This document shows, in pieces, positions 47,691-56,100 of a stretch of 64,000 nt of DNA; within the stretch, counting starts at the first letter, position 1, and each line of letters begins with the position of its first letter. The notes below the pieces were generated by a model that made no database searches, was not told the DNA's origin, and saw only the letters and a program-made list of their open reading frames with translations. The DNA lies in assembly GCF_012910785.2 (NCBI RefSeq), contig NZ_WTVH02000009.1, positions 248,001-312,000 on the forward strand, read 5' to 3'. A program made the position numbers and the translations under genes. Source of the DNA: Aromatoleum buckelii (GTDB taxonomy: Bacteria > Pseudomonadota > Gammaproteobacteria > Burkholderiales > Rhodocyclaceae).

Positions 47691-48092
47691 TCATGCATTC
47701 AACAGAGTGGTCGACTGACCCTGCGCTGTAAGCAAGGCAACCGCCTTCTTGTCGAAGGAAACAAATATTTCCCCGCCCAGCCAGTTCCCTTCATGGGCAA
47801 TTACACCGTCGGCGAAGTCGCCGCCGGCCTCGAGGGTTGATAGTCCCGCCTCGGCGGCGGGGCGATTGACCACGAGATTCCTGATGTCGAGCAGCACCCG
47901 CACGGCAGTGGCTATGTCGGCCGACGCAAGGTCATAGACCTTGCGAAGCACCCATACGAACTCGCACAGCACAGGTAGCGCCACCGCGATGACATCCGCC
48001 TCTTTCAGGACCTTTTCCGCTGCCCGCGCCTGCTTCTCGTCATCTCGAACAACGCTGCGTATCAGCACGTTCGTGTCGACGGTGATCTTCAT
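47691..48092 (-). CDS. PIN-domain toxin (VapC-like)
   Basis: 133 residues from ATG 48092. MKITVDTNVLIRSVVRDDEKQ is a PIN start with D6; the middle has LPVLCEFVWVLRKVY with conserved Glu; FADGVIAHEGNWLGGEIFVSFDKKA supplies the last acidic residues. It overlaps the AbrB-type antitoxin gene by 4 bp. Probable RNase toxin. Confidence 0.88.
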   Translation of the reverse strand: MKITVDTNVLIRSVVRDDEKQARAAEKVLKEADVIAVALPVLCEFVWVLRKVYDLASADIATAVRVLLDIRNLVVNRPAAEAGLSTLEAGGDFADGVIAHEGNWLGGEIFVSFDKKAVALLTAQGQSTTLLNA

Positions 48093-48340
48093 TCCCGTCC
48101 AGCCCAACCGCTCGCCGCCGCCTCGTTCATTTCTTCGATGGTGGCCACTTTCCTGGTCTTGCCCGCGAGCAGCCCGATAAAGCTGTCGATGGTTCCCCCT
48201 GGCCGGGCTGCTTTGACCTCGATCCGACCGCCTGGCAGTTCGCTGACCTCGATCTTCTGGCCCGGCTCGACCCCAAGATGTTTCAACAGGTCTTTCCGCA
48301 AGGTGACTTGCCCTTTCGCGGTTACGGTCAATGTCGTCAT
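48089..48340 (-). CDS. AbrB/SpoVT-type antitoxin
   Basis: 83 residues from ATG 48340. MTTLTVTAKGQVTLRKDLLKHLGVEPGQKIEV is a swapped-hairpin AbrB DNA-binding domain. The C-terminal tail (TIEEMNEAAASGWAG) likely binds the toxin. Upstream lies a strong palindrome, the probable operator. Start chosen by the family N-terminus; upstream codons are not AbrB-like. Confidence 0.88.
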   Translation of the reverse strand: MTTLTVTAKGQVTLRKDLLKHLGVEPGQKIEVSELPGGRIEVKAARPGGTIDSFIGLLAGKTRKVATIEEMNEAAASGWAGRE

Positions 48341-48367
48341 GGCGAATCCTCTTGTTTGTGCGCACTT

Positions 48368-48393
48368 AATGTAAGGCAAAAAAGCCTTACATT
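48368..48393. promoter_or_regulatory. Perfect inverted repeat upstream of the AbrB/PIN pair
   Basis: AATGTAAGGC-A6-GCCTTACATT, a perfect 10-bp inverted repeat 27 bp before the antitoxin ATG. It could be the antitoxin operator; a hairpin terminator for the remnant gene to its right is an alternative. Confidence 0.6.
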
Positions 48394-48440
48394 CAAGCAG
48401 TCTCGCCTGACTGCTTCTGGCAAGCGCTGCTGACGGCAGC

Positions 48441-48575
48441 TCAGATGGGTTTCGGCAGCAGCCCAAAACGGGGAACGGGAAGTCGGCGCAGCAACGCGCG
48501 CTCGCCCTTGATCAGCCCTTCCGCCAAGCCTTCCAGACGCCCGCGGCGGTCAACGCTGGTGACGTATCCCCATGT
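48441..48575 (-). pseudogene. 3' fragment of an Rpn-family gene
   Basis: The minus-strand frame encodes YVTSVDRRGRLEGLAEGLIKGERALLRRL, then FGLLPKPI and a stop. It parallels the segment YVTSVERLALERGK to FGPLPKP of the intact Rpn-type gene just upstream. The 5' portion is missing, so this is a truncated paralogue or duplication remnant. Confidence 0.6.
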
Positions 48576-48591
48576 TGCGTCCTGAGGCGGA

Positions 48592-49569
48592 TCAGTTCTC
48601 GACGAAGACATCGTCGAGCGTGCGCGCATCGAGCACGCGCTCGGCCCACACTTCGAGCTGATCGGTCGTCGCACGGGCAAGGCGCTCGGTGACAGGTTTC
48701 GGCAGCGGCCCGAAGCGGCGTGCGAGCAGGCGGCCGAGCAGCGCGCTTCCGCCCTCGGCGCGGCCTTTCTCACGACCTTCCTCACGACCTTCCTCCAGCC
48801 CTTCCCGCTTGCCGCGTTCGAGGGCGAGGCGTTCGACGCTGGTGACGTATTTCACTTTGCGTTCTCCTTCAATGGTTTCGATATCGTGCCACAGTTTGGT
48901 TTCGAGCTCTTTGGGCAGGCGCATCATCCAGTCGAGCACGGCGAAGAGTTCGAGGATGCGCCGCTTGTTCCAGTCGCGCTCGTAGAGCAGCCGGACGAGG
49001 CGGCGCTTGGCCTCGAAGCGGTTTTGCGGGTCGTGGCGCGTGCGGGCGGTGTAGAGGTGGGCGGCGGTGACGAGGGCGAAAGGGTTGGGGTCGGCGAGCA
49101 GCGCGTCGGCGCGAGAATCGAAATCGGTGAGCTTGGCGACGGGGAAGTCGAGCGCGTGGCGGCAGCCGAAGAGCTCGAAGCCGTAGTGCGCCGGGCGCCA
49201 GTGCGGATCGTCGTCGGCAAGGACCGCGAGGCTCGCGACGGGGCGGTCGTAGCGGTCGAAGATGCGGTAATTGTAGACGAACATGCGCTTTTCGAAACCG
49301 CTGTCGCGGCGGCCCTGGATCTCGATGTGGATATAGACCCAATCCTCGCGGCCGTCCTGGCTGTGCACGCGCACCAGCTTGTCGACATGGCGGCGGCCGA
49401 GTTCGGCGTCGCGTACGACCTGGCGTAGTTCCTGGTCGAGAAAGTGGTGGCCGCGCGACCAGTCGATGCGGCGGTAGGCGTCGGGGAAGTAGAACGCGAT
49501 GAATTCTGGAAAGGCGTGTTCGAGGGCGCTTTTCCACGGATTGTCGTAGTCGTCGGCGGGGGCGGCCAT
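48592..49569 (-). CDS. Rpn/YhgA-type nuclease family protein (PD-(D/E)xK)
   Basis: 325 residues. The nuclease-like N-terminus has VDKLVRVHSQDG and VYIHIEIQGRRDSGFEKRMFVYNYRI: Asp in VDKL and E-x-Q in IEIQ form the usual Rpn core. A helical middle (LPKELETKLWHDIETIEGE) and a C-terminal Gly/Glu/Arg repeat tail (EGLEEGREEGREKGRAEGG) follow. Rpn proteins are DNA endonucleases linked to recombination and, recently, to defence. A remnant of a paralogue lies just downstream. Confidence 0.85.
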   Translation of the reverse strand: MAAPADDYDNPWKSALEHAFPEFIAFYFPDAYRRIDWSRGHHFLDQELRQVVRDAELGRRHVDKLVRVHSQDGREDWVYIHIEIQGRRDSGFEKRMFVYNYRIFDRYDRPVASLAVLADDDPHWRPAHYGFELFGCRHALDFPVAKLTDFDSRADALLADPNPFALVTAAHLYTARTRHDPQNRFEAKRRLVRLLYERDWNKRRILELFAVLDWMMRLPKELETKLWHDIETIEGERKVKYVTSVERLALERGKREGLEEGREEGREKGRAEGGSALLGRLLARRFGPLPKPVTERLARATTDQLEVWAERVLDARTLDDVFVEN

Positions 49570-49870
49570 CGCAGGGCTCGGGGGAGGGAGCCGGATATGT
49601 TAATGGCAAAATCTACGAGCTTGCGGATATCACTGTTTCACGTGACGGCGACCCGTGCCGTGACGAGACCGTTTGTGTCCTGCCACGGCGAGCCCAGCGA
49701 GTATTCGATTTGAAGGGGCGACCAATCACGGCTGGCGAGCCCATATCGACGTCCTCAGGGCCGAGGACGGGCACCATGGTCACCGAGTGGTGCTGCCGCG
49801 TTGGCAGGTGAGCCGTGACACCAGTCTATAGGCGTACTCGGAAAGTAGCTTTTAAGCTACAATAATATTT
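49570..49870. other. Intergenic region upstream of the RelE/HigB-like toxin
   Basis: About 300 bp between divergent genes. It contains the palindrome and -10 of the toxin-antitoxin promoter at its right end; otherwise nothing identifiable. Confidence 0.5.
49845..49863 (+). promoter_or_regulatory. Palindromic operator overlapping the -10 of the higBA-like pair
   Basis: GTAGCTT-TT-AAGCTAC is a perfect 7-bp inverted repeat at 49845-49860, and TACAAT (49858-49863) overlaps its right arm as a -10 box. The toxin ATG follows at 49871, so the transcript is nearly leaderless. The arrangement suits autorepression. Confidence 0.6.
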
Positions 49871-50194
49871 ATGATCGAAATTCTCCGGTATCAGCGCGCA
49901 GACAGCCGCGAGCCGTTCTCCGAGTGGCTCAGTGCCTTGCGCGACAAGGTAGCCCAAGCCCGTATTCGCGTTCGTTTGCGCCAGGTGCAGGCGGGCAACT
50001 TTGGCGACTGCGAACCGGTCGGGGAAGGTGTGATCGAGTTGCGCGTGCATGTCGGCGCCGGGTATCGAGTGTACTGCGGCCGGCACGGCAAAGCAGTCGT
50101 GCTTCTGCTGTGTGGCGGCGACAAGAGTAGCCAGGCGGCAGACATCAAGCGCGCAAAGGAGCTGTGGTCGGAATGGAAACGGAGGCAAGCATGA
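49871..50194 (+). CDS. RelE/HigB-type toxin (HI1419-like killer protein)
   Basis: 107 residues. Core features: FSEWLSALRDKVAQARIRVRLRQVQAGNFGDCEPVGEGVIELRVHVGAGYRVYCGRHG and LLLCGGDKSSQAADIKRAKELWSEW, a pattern of the phage-derived Gp49/HI1419 branch of RelE/ParE. These toxins inhibit translation or gyrase. The gene comes before its antitoxin and overlaps it by 4 bp. Confidence 0.9.
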   Translation: MIEILRYQRADSREPFSEWLSALRDKVAQARIRVRLRQVQAGNFGDCEPVGEGVIELRVHVGAGYRVYCGRHGKAVVLLLCGGDKSSQAADIKRAKELWSEWKRRQA

Positions 50195-50520
50195 GCAAAC
50201 TCAAAGGCACGGTGTCGCACCACGAGGCGGAAGTCGCAGAACTGCGCGCTGACCGGGAACTGGCAGTGGAATATCTGAAAGCGGCGATGGAATCGCTCGA
50301 CGATCCCGACGACCGCTCCGCGGGACTGCTTGCGCTGCGGACCGTCGCTGAATCCTATGGCGGTCTGGGCGCGGTGGCAGCGGAAGCCGGCATTAGTCGC
50401 GAATCGCTGTATCGCGCGCTCTCACCCAAGGGCAACCCAACGCTCAAGACGCTGGTGGCTGTCCTCAAGACAGTTGGCCTGCGTCTTTCCGTAGAACCGG
50501 AAAACCGTGTGCGTGTCTGA
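50191..50520 (+). CDS. HigA-like antitoxin with helix-turn-helix
   Basis: 109 residues from ATG 50191, with GGAGG upstream. The C-terminal helix-turn-helix is GGLGAVAAEAGISRESLYRALSPKGNPTLKTLVAVLKTVGLRL, typical of antitoxins partnering HI1419-type toxins. It probably represses its own promoter at the palindrome before the toxin. Confidence 0.9.
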   Translation: MSKLKGTVSHHEAEVAELRADRELAVEYLKAAMESLDDPDDRSAGLLALRTVAESYGGLGAVAAEAGISRESLYRALSPKGNPTLKTLVAVLKTVGLRLSVEPENRVRV

Positions 50521-50587
50521 CGCTGGTCCGCGCCTCGAGCACGCGTTCGGCGTCGCCCACGACCCTGGCGCAGATTCTTACTCTCCC

Positions 50588-51514
50588 TCACCCCAGCGAC
50601 GTATCCAGCACCATCATCAGCACAAAACCCAGCATGAGTCCCGTAGTGGCGAAAGCCTCGTGGCCCTGGCGATGCGATTCCGGGATGATCTCGTGGCTGA
50701 TCACGAACAGCATCGCGCCGGCGGCGGCGGCGAGGCCCCACGGGAGCAGGTCCGCCGACACTCCGATGACCGCTGCGCCGAGCACCGCGAAAAGCGGCTC
50801 GACGAGGCCCGAGGCGATGCCGAGCATCGCGGAGAATGCGCGCGTGCAGCCTACCCGGCGCAGCGCAAGCGCGACGACGAGGCCTTCGGGCACGTCCTGG
50901 ATCGAAATGCCGGTCGCGAGGGCTTGGGCAGCCAGCGCATCCGGCCCGGCAAAAGCGACGCCGATTGCCAGGCCTTCCGGGAGGTTGTGCAGTGAAATGG
51001 CCAGCACGAACAACCACGCACGCCGGATGGCATGGACGCGAGGCCCCTCGACGCCTTTGAGGAAATGTTCGTGAGGCGTCAGGCGGTCGATCACGAGCAG
51101 GACCAGGCCGCCCAGCAGGACGGCCGAGCCCACCATCAGCCCGGCATCCCAGGCGCTGGCGCCTAGCGCGCGCGCCGCGTGCAGCGCCGGGATCACGAGC
51201 GAAAACGCGCACGCGGCGAGCATGACGCCTGCACCGAACCCGAGCATCGCGTCATTGGCGCGCTGGGAAAACTGCTGCGACAGCATGACCGGCAGCGTGC
51301 CGAGCGCCGTCGCGCCGGCTGCCATCAGTCCCCCCATTAGGGCGGCGGCAATGGGCGGGTCGTAGGCAGCGAGCTGGGCATGCATGTCGACGATGAGCAG
51401 GTACGCGCCGCCCAGAACGATCAGCAGCCCGATGCCGTGACGCAGCGTCATCCGGAGCGGCACTCCGCTTTTCGCAACGTCCAGCACTGCGGGCTGCGGA
51501 CCGGGGGTGTTCAC
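50588..51514 (-). CDS. ZIP-family divalent metal transporter
   Basis: 308 residues with about eight membrane segments. The ZIP signature in TM4, LAISLHNLPEGLAIGVAF, contains the H-N-x-P-E-G metal site; TM5 has IQDVPEGLVVAL, and ISHEIIPESHR follows. ZIP proteins import Zn, Fe or Mn. The start overlaps the Mn-catalase stop by 4 bp, suggesting that manganese supply to the catalase may be its role. Confidence 0.9.
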   Translation of the reverse strand: MNTPGPQPAVLDVAKSGVPLRMTLRHGIGLLIVLGGAYLLIVDMHAQLAAYDPPIAAALMGGLMAAGATALGTLPVMLSQQFSQRANDAMLGFGAGVMLAACAFSLVIPALHAARALGASAWDAGLMVGSAVLLGGLVLLVIDRLTPHEHFLKGVEGPRVHAIRRAWLFVLAISLHNLPEGLAIGVAFAGPDALAAQALATGISIQDVPEGLVVALALRRVGCTRAFSAMLGIASGLVEPLFAVLGAAVIGVSADLLPWGLAAAAGAMLFVISHEIIPESHRQGHEAFATTGLMLGFVLMMVLDTSLG

Positions 51515-52470
51515 GGCTTGGACTTCGATCCGCGCCCGGATGACCCGGTTGAGCCCGGCTTGGGAGCAGGGGACGAAGTTTTGGCCGCATCGCCGCCTGG
51601 GCCTGACGCCGGGTCCATGCCCAGTTCGGCACCGGTGCAGGGGTCGCTCTGCGGGTCGGAACGCGTCCGGATCGCCAGCTGATCGATCGCGGCTTTTTCA
51701 GTTTTCATCAACCCGACTTCGGCCATCCCGGAGCCGCCGTCCACCGCCGGTTGTGCTTCGCGGTAGTCGAAGCCGGGCTCGCTGTTCCACGGGCCTCGCT
51801 CGCCGGCTTCGCCATCGGACATGTTGTAGTAAACGCTGGCGAATTCCTTCATGCCGGGTAGCTTGCCGGGCGGGAAGCTCGGCTGCATCGAGTACAGCGC
51901 TTTCTCGAACGAGCGCTGGTGCGAGATTTCCCGCGTCATCAGGAAGCCCAGCGCCTCTTTTACGCCCGGGTCGTCGGTGCAGTTGATCAGCCTTTCGTAG
52001 ATGATCTTTGCGCGCGCTTCGGCGGCGATGTTCGAGCGCAGGTCCGCGGCCGGATCCCCGATCGTGTCGATATAGGCGGCGCTCCACGGCACGCCGCCGG
52101 AATTGGTCAAGGGCGGGCCGCCGCCGTAAAGCAGCTGGGTCACATGCGAGTCGTTACCGGCGCCGCTGATGTTCTTGTACAGCTCCGCCTCGGCTTCCAT
52201 TGCTTCGGAGAGGCGTCCCTTCGCACCTTTGTTCAGCATCGCCACGATCGTTCCGATGACTTCGAGGTGGCTCAGCTCCTCGGTCGCGATGTCGATCAGC
52301 ATGTCCTTGCGGCCGGGGTCGTCTTCGGCCAGGTACTGCGTGAAATAGCGACACGCTGCGGCAAGTTCGCCTTGCGGGCCGCCGAACTGTTCGAGCATGA
52401 GGTTCGCGAGCCCGGAATTGGTTTCCGATACCCGCACCGTGTATTGCAGTCGCTTGTTATGAGTAAACAT
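51511..52470 (-). CDS. Manganese catalase
   Basis: 319 residues from ATG 52470, with AAAGGAA upstream. Ferritin-like four-helix fold with metal ligands in AAACRYFTQYLAE, IATEELSHLEVIG (E-x-x-H) and LMTREISHQRSFEKAL (E-x-x-H). It disproportionates hydrogen peroxide with a dinuclear Mn centre and no haem. The C-terminal 60 residues are a hydrophilic tail. It is translationally coupled to the ZIP transporter gene downstream. Confidence 0.93.
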   Translation of the reverse strand: MFTHNKRLQYTVRVSETNSGLANLMLEQFGGPQGELAAACRYFTQYLAEDDPGRKDMLIDIATEELSHLEVIGTIVAMLNKGAKGRLSEAMEAEAELYKNISGAGNDSHVTQLLYGGGPPLTNSGGVPWSAAYIDTIGDPAADLRSNIAAEARAKIIYERLINCTDDPGVKEALGFLMTREISHQRSFEKALYSMQPSFPPGKLPGMKEFASVYYNMSDGEAGERGPWNSEPGFDYREAQPAVDGGSGMAEVGLMKTEKAAIDQLAIRTRSDPQSDPCTGAELGMDPASGPGGDAAKTSSPAPKPGSTGSSGRGSKSKP

Positions 52471-53013
52471 GCCTGTTCCTTTGAAAATTGGGGGCCGAGG
52501 TCCGGCGCCCAAGCTCAGGCAAGGTGCATTCCCTGGCTGCGGCGACCGCGCGAAGCGCGCTACACGGGAGTCGCTCCAGGGATGCAGTTGCGTATCGGAA
52601 CGCGAACGTCACCGCCTTCACGGCGGAAAATACAGCGGCAAATTCGTCGCTGTGGCGTGCGAGGGGGCCTGCAGACAAACACTGCGTGGGCTGCACGCGC
52701 AGAGGTCCAGCAAAGGGCGAGGCGAGGTTCGCCACGCCGTGACGTCCCTGAATTTCCTCATTGCAAACGAAAGACTTACCGCCGCACCGAAAGATTTACA
52801 TGGGCCGGCAGTTGGGGCGGGAGTGGTCACCCGGTTCCAGCTTCGGAATTGCAGGATCGGCGCGGCAAGATGGTTTCGCTTTGAGATGGGACGGGGGTTT
52901 TGATACAAATCAATTGAGAACGATTGGCGTTTCGGTAGAGTGACTGCAACGCTTTGCAACATACGGTCAGCCAGCAGGACGCGAGCCAGCACCGTTTCCA
53001 ACCGGGTTCCTCC
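52471..53013. other. Divergent intergenic region: Mn catalase / TonB receptor
   Basis: About 540 bp. The right end carries a Fur-like site and a promoter for the receptor operon. The left part has no gene; some short frames are present without ribosome sites. Confidence 0.5.
52901..52941 (+). promoter_or_regulatory. Fur-like box and sigma-70 promoter of the TonB receptor operon
   Basis: TTGAGA (52914) and TAGAGT (52936) with a 16-bp spacer make a fair promoter. The -35 lies within TGATACAAATCAATTGAGAA followed by CGATT, which resembles a Fur/Zur-type AT-rich operator (TGAGAAxGATT-like half-site). Metal-dependent repression is thus plausible but unproven. Confidence 0.4.
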
Positions 53014-55077
53014 ATGCCGACTTTCCGTCCGGGCGTCCTGTACGCCGCGCTCGCCTGCGCTTTTTCTTCCGTTTCTTCCCACGCCGATGAAGCGGCGCAC
53101 CTCTCCGCAGTGACCGTGACGGCCAAAGGCTACGCTTCGGCGAACGCCGAAACACCGGCGTCGGTGACGGCGCTCGAGCGCGAGCAGTGGCTCGACCGCG
53201 GCGCGGACAATGTCGGCGAAGCGTTGCGCGGCCAACCTGGCCTGGCGGTCGCGAGCGACGGCGCGCAGGGGCAGAATCCCGTGATCCGCGGGCTGAAGAA
53301 GGAAAGCGTCGTCCTTCTCGTCGACGGGATGCGGCTCAATTCCGCGCAGCCCGCCGGCGCAATCGCATCCTTCATGTCGCTGGGGCTCGCCGAGCGCATC
53401 GAAGTCGTGCGCGGATCGGCTTCGGTGCTGTACGGGACCGGCGCGCTCGGCGGTGCGATCAACGTCCTCCTCCCGCAGGCGCGCTTCGAAGCCGGAGTGC
53501 AGATGCGCGCGGGCGCCGAGTTCGAAACCGCGAACGAGGGCGTGCGCGGCACCGCAGTGATGAATGCGTCGGAGGGCGATCACGCGCTGATGCTCGGCGC
53601 GTCGCTCGCGCGCATCGGCGACTACCGTGCCCCTGACGGCGAAGTCGACCACACCGATTACGACTCGGACAGTTTCATCGCGCAGTACCGCTTTCGCCTC
53701 GATGATTCCCAGCAGTTGCGGCTGTCGCTGCAGCAGCACGAGGACCGCGACGTGTCGTACCCGGGTTCGATCAAGCCGCATCCGCATCCGCAGATCCGCA
53801 GCTCGATCATCCACTCGCCGTCGCAGACGCGCGAGCTCGTCGAAGTCGGCTACAGCCGGCGCGGGTCGGGTGACGCGCCGGTGAATGTCGACGTTCGCGT
53901 GTATCGGCAGGAGATGGAGCGCGAGATCGCCGCGCGCGCGAAAGGGCCGCTCGGGCGCGACTTCTCCGATACCGAAGTCACGTTTGCGACCGACGGACTC
54001 GACGCCCGCGCCGACTGGTTGGCCCACCCGGACCATCTGCTGTCTTTCGGCGTCAATGCGTGGCAGATGGAAGCGTCGCCCGAACGTTTCCTCAGCAGCC
54101 CGCCGACGTTCGCGAGAGGCCGCAACGATCCTTTCGACGACGGGCGCATCGAGGCGATCGGCGTTTTCGTGCAGGACGACATGCGTTTCGGTCGCCTCAA
54201 CGTGCTCGCCGGGCTGCGCCGCGACTGGGTCGAAGGCGACGCGGATTCGGTGAACAACGGCGCGATCACGCGCGGCCTCGAGCGCAGCGACAGCGCGACT
54301 TCGGGCAGTCTCGGCGCGATCTATGAAGTGTCGAAGCTGCTGCGGCCGTATGCGAACGTTTCGCGCGCGTTTCGCGCCGGCGAGATGCGCGAACGCTTCG
54401 AGTCCTCGCCGCGCAGCGACGGCTATTACTACGTCGGCAATCCGCGCATCGAGCCGGAGATCGCCACGCAGTTCGAAATCGGCCTCAAAGGCGCCGACGC
54501 CGACCTGAGCTATGCGCTGTCCGCGTATCGCACGCGCATCACCGACTACATCACCGGGCGCAACGTCTCCGGTGCGCCCGGCACGAACCGCTGCCCGCCG
54601 GCCAACGCCAGCGCCTGCAAGGAAACGTTCAATCTCGGCCGCGCCACGCTGGTCGGCGTCGAAGCCGAGGCGCGCTGGCAGGCCGTGCGGGGGCAATGGC
54701 TGACGGCGGCATGCTCGCGCGTGCGCGGCGAGAACGAGGACCTCGACGAGCCGCTGTTCCAGATGCCGGCCGACGAAATGTCGCTCGGCTGGGAGGGCAG
54801 GGTGGCCGCGGCGTGGACCGCTGACGCGACGCTGCGCCTCGTGCGCAAGCAGGACCGCGTCGCGACCGTGTTCGCCGCCGGCACCGAGAACGAGACGTCC
54901 GGCTTTGCGACCGCGGACTTCGGCGCGACCTGGCACGGACAGCGCCAGCGCGTGCGCGTCGCGCTCAAGAACGCATTCGACAAGCCGTATCACGAGCACC
55001 TCACCGAAGGCGTGTCCGGGATGGAAATCGACGCGCCGGGCCGCAGCCTGATGGTGTCGTGGCAGGGGCAGTTCTGA
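53014..55077 (+). CDS. TonB-dependent outer-membrane receptor
   Basis: 687 residues from ATG 53014. Signal peptide (PGVLYAALACAFSSVSSHA), TonB-box/plug region (VTVTAKG, QNPVIRGLKKESVVLLVDGMR, ERIEVVRGSASVLYGTGALGGAINV), and a beta barrel whose end FRAGEMRERF, then GNPRIEPE and the terminal Phe are characteristic. The extracellular-loop pattern resembles haemoglobin/transferrin-type and copper receptors; the ligand cannot be told. It is translationally coupled to the ABC binding-protein gene by TGATG, an unusual link that makes the two likely partners. Confidence 0.93.
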   Translation: MPTFRPGVLYAALACAFSSVSSHADEAAHLSAVTVTAKGYASANAETPASVTALEREQWLDRGADNVGEALRGQPGLAVASDGAQGQNPVIRGLKKESVVLLVDGMRLNSAQPAGAIASFMSLGLAERIEVVRGSASVLYGTGALGGAINVLLPQARFEAGVQMRAGAEFETANEGVRGTAVMNASEGDHALMLGASLARIGDYRAPDGEVDHTDYDSDSFIAQYRFRLDDSQQLRLSLQQHEDRDVSYPGSIKPHPHPQIRSSIIHSPSQTRELVEVGYSRRGSGDAPVNVDVRVYRQEMEREIAARAKGPLGRDFSDTEVTFATDGLDARADWLAHPDHLLSFGVNAWQMEASPERFLSSPPTFARGRNDPFDDGRIEAIGVFVQDDMRFGRLNVLAGLRRDWVEGDADSVNNGAITRGLERSDSATSGSLGAIYEVSKLLRPYANVSRAFRAGEMRERFESSPRSDGYYYVGNPRIEPEIATQFEIGLKGADADLSYALSAYRTRITDYITGRNVSGAPGTNRCPPANASACKETFNLGRATLVGVEAEARWQAVRGQWLTAACSRVRGENEDLDEPLFQMPADEMSLGWEGRVAAAWTADATLRLVRKQDRVATVFAAGTENETSGFATADFGATWHGQRQRVRVALKNAFDKPYHEHLTEGVSGMEIDAPGRSLMVSWQGQF

Positions 55078-56090
55078 TGGCGATCCGACGCTTTGTCCGC
55101 GTCCTCGGCCTGCTCGCCGCGTTGCTGTCGCCGCTTGCCGCGCACGCCGACAAGCTGCCGCGCCTCGTCCTCGGCGGCCCGGGCGCAGTCGTGTCGGCCC
55201 CCTTGATCCACATGGTCGAGACCGGAGCGCTCGCGGATCTCGCCGAATCGGTGAGCTTCGTCCAGTGGCGCGATCCGGACCAGTTGCGCGCGATGGCGCT
55301 CGATGGCCAGGCGGACGTCCTGGCGATGCCGACCAACGTCGCCGCGAACCTGCACAACCGCGGCGCCCCCGTCACGCTTCTGAACGTGTCGACGTGGGGG
55401 GCGCTGTGGATGGTGTCGCGCTCGCCGGACAGGAAAACCCTCGCCGATTTTCGTGGCGAGGAGATCGCGATGCCGTTCCGCGGCGACATGCCGGACATCA
55501 TCTTCCAGCTCCTCGCCGCGCGTCAGGGCCTCGACGTGCGCAAGGATTTCCGCATCCGCTACGTCGCGACGCCGGTCGACGCGATGCAGCTGCTCGTGAT
55601 GCGGCGCGTGGATCATGCGCTGCTGGCCGAGCCGGCGGTGTCGATGGCCTTGCGCAAGACGAAGTCCTTCCCGCTCGGCCTCGTCGCGCCGGAACTGCAC
55701 CGCAGCGTCGATTTCCAGCAGGAATGGGGACGCCTGTACGCGCGCAGCACCCGCATCCCGCAGGCCGGCATTGCCGCGGTCGGTGCGGTGCGCGAGCAGC
55801 CCGACATCCTCGCGCGCATCGAGGCGGCCTATGCCGCGTCGCTCGCGTGGTGCCGGACGCATGCCCTCGAATGCGGCCGCATGGTCGCCAAGCACATCGA
55901 CATCCTCAGCGCCGAAGCGGTGTCCGACGCGATCGGCGTGAGCCAGCTCGACGCGGTGCCGGCAACGCAGGCGCGCGATGCGCTCGCGTTCTTCTTCGAA
56001 CAGCTCAAGGCGCGCAACCCCGCGCTGATCGGCGGCAAGCTGCCGGGCGACGCGTTCTACGGCGGTAAATGCGCGGATTGCAAGCCGTGA
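55077..56090 (+). CDS. NitT/TauT-type ABC transporter substrate-binding protein
   Basis: 337 residues from ATG 55077. A signal peptide (VRVLGLLAALLSPLAAHA) precedes a two-lobed NMT1/SsuA-like domain: RLVLGGPGAVVSAPLIHMVETG, ADVLAMPTNVAANLHNRG, LNVSTWGALWMVS and RVDHALLAEPAVSMAL. The tail ends GGKCADCKP, a CxxC pair that could bind metal. It sits between the TonB receptor (overlap) and the permease gene (10 bp). Confidence 0.88.
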   Translation: MAIRRFVRVLGLLAALLSPLAAHADKLPRLVLGGPGAVVSAPLIHMVETGALADLAESVSFVQWRDPDQLRAMALDGQADVLAMPTNVAANLHNRGAPVTLLNVSTWGALWMVSRSPDRKTLADFRGEEIAMPFRGDMPDIIFQLLAARQGLDVRKDFRIRYVATPVDAMQLLVMRRVDHALLAEPAVSMALRKTKSFPLGLVAPELHRSVDFQQEWGRLYARSTRIPQAGIAAVGAVREQPDILARIEAAYAASLAWCRTHALECGRMVAKHIDILSAEAVSDAIGVSQLDAVPATQARDALAFFFEQLKARNPALIGGKLPGDAFYGGKCADCKP

Positions 56091-56100
56091 GCGTGCAGTC

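Noticed and set aside
52618-54999. A 793-codon minus-strand open frame across the TonB receptor
   Set aside because: The + strand encodes a complete TonB-dependent receptor; the antisense frame is low-complexity and arginine-rich.
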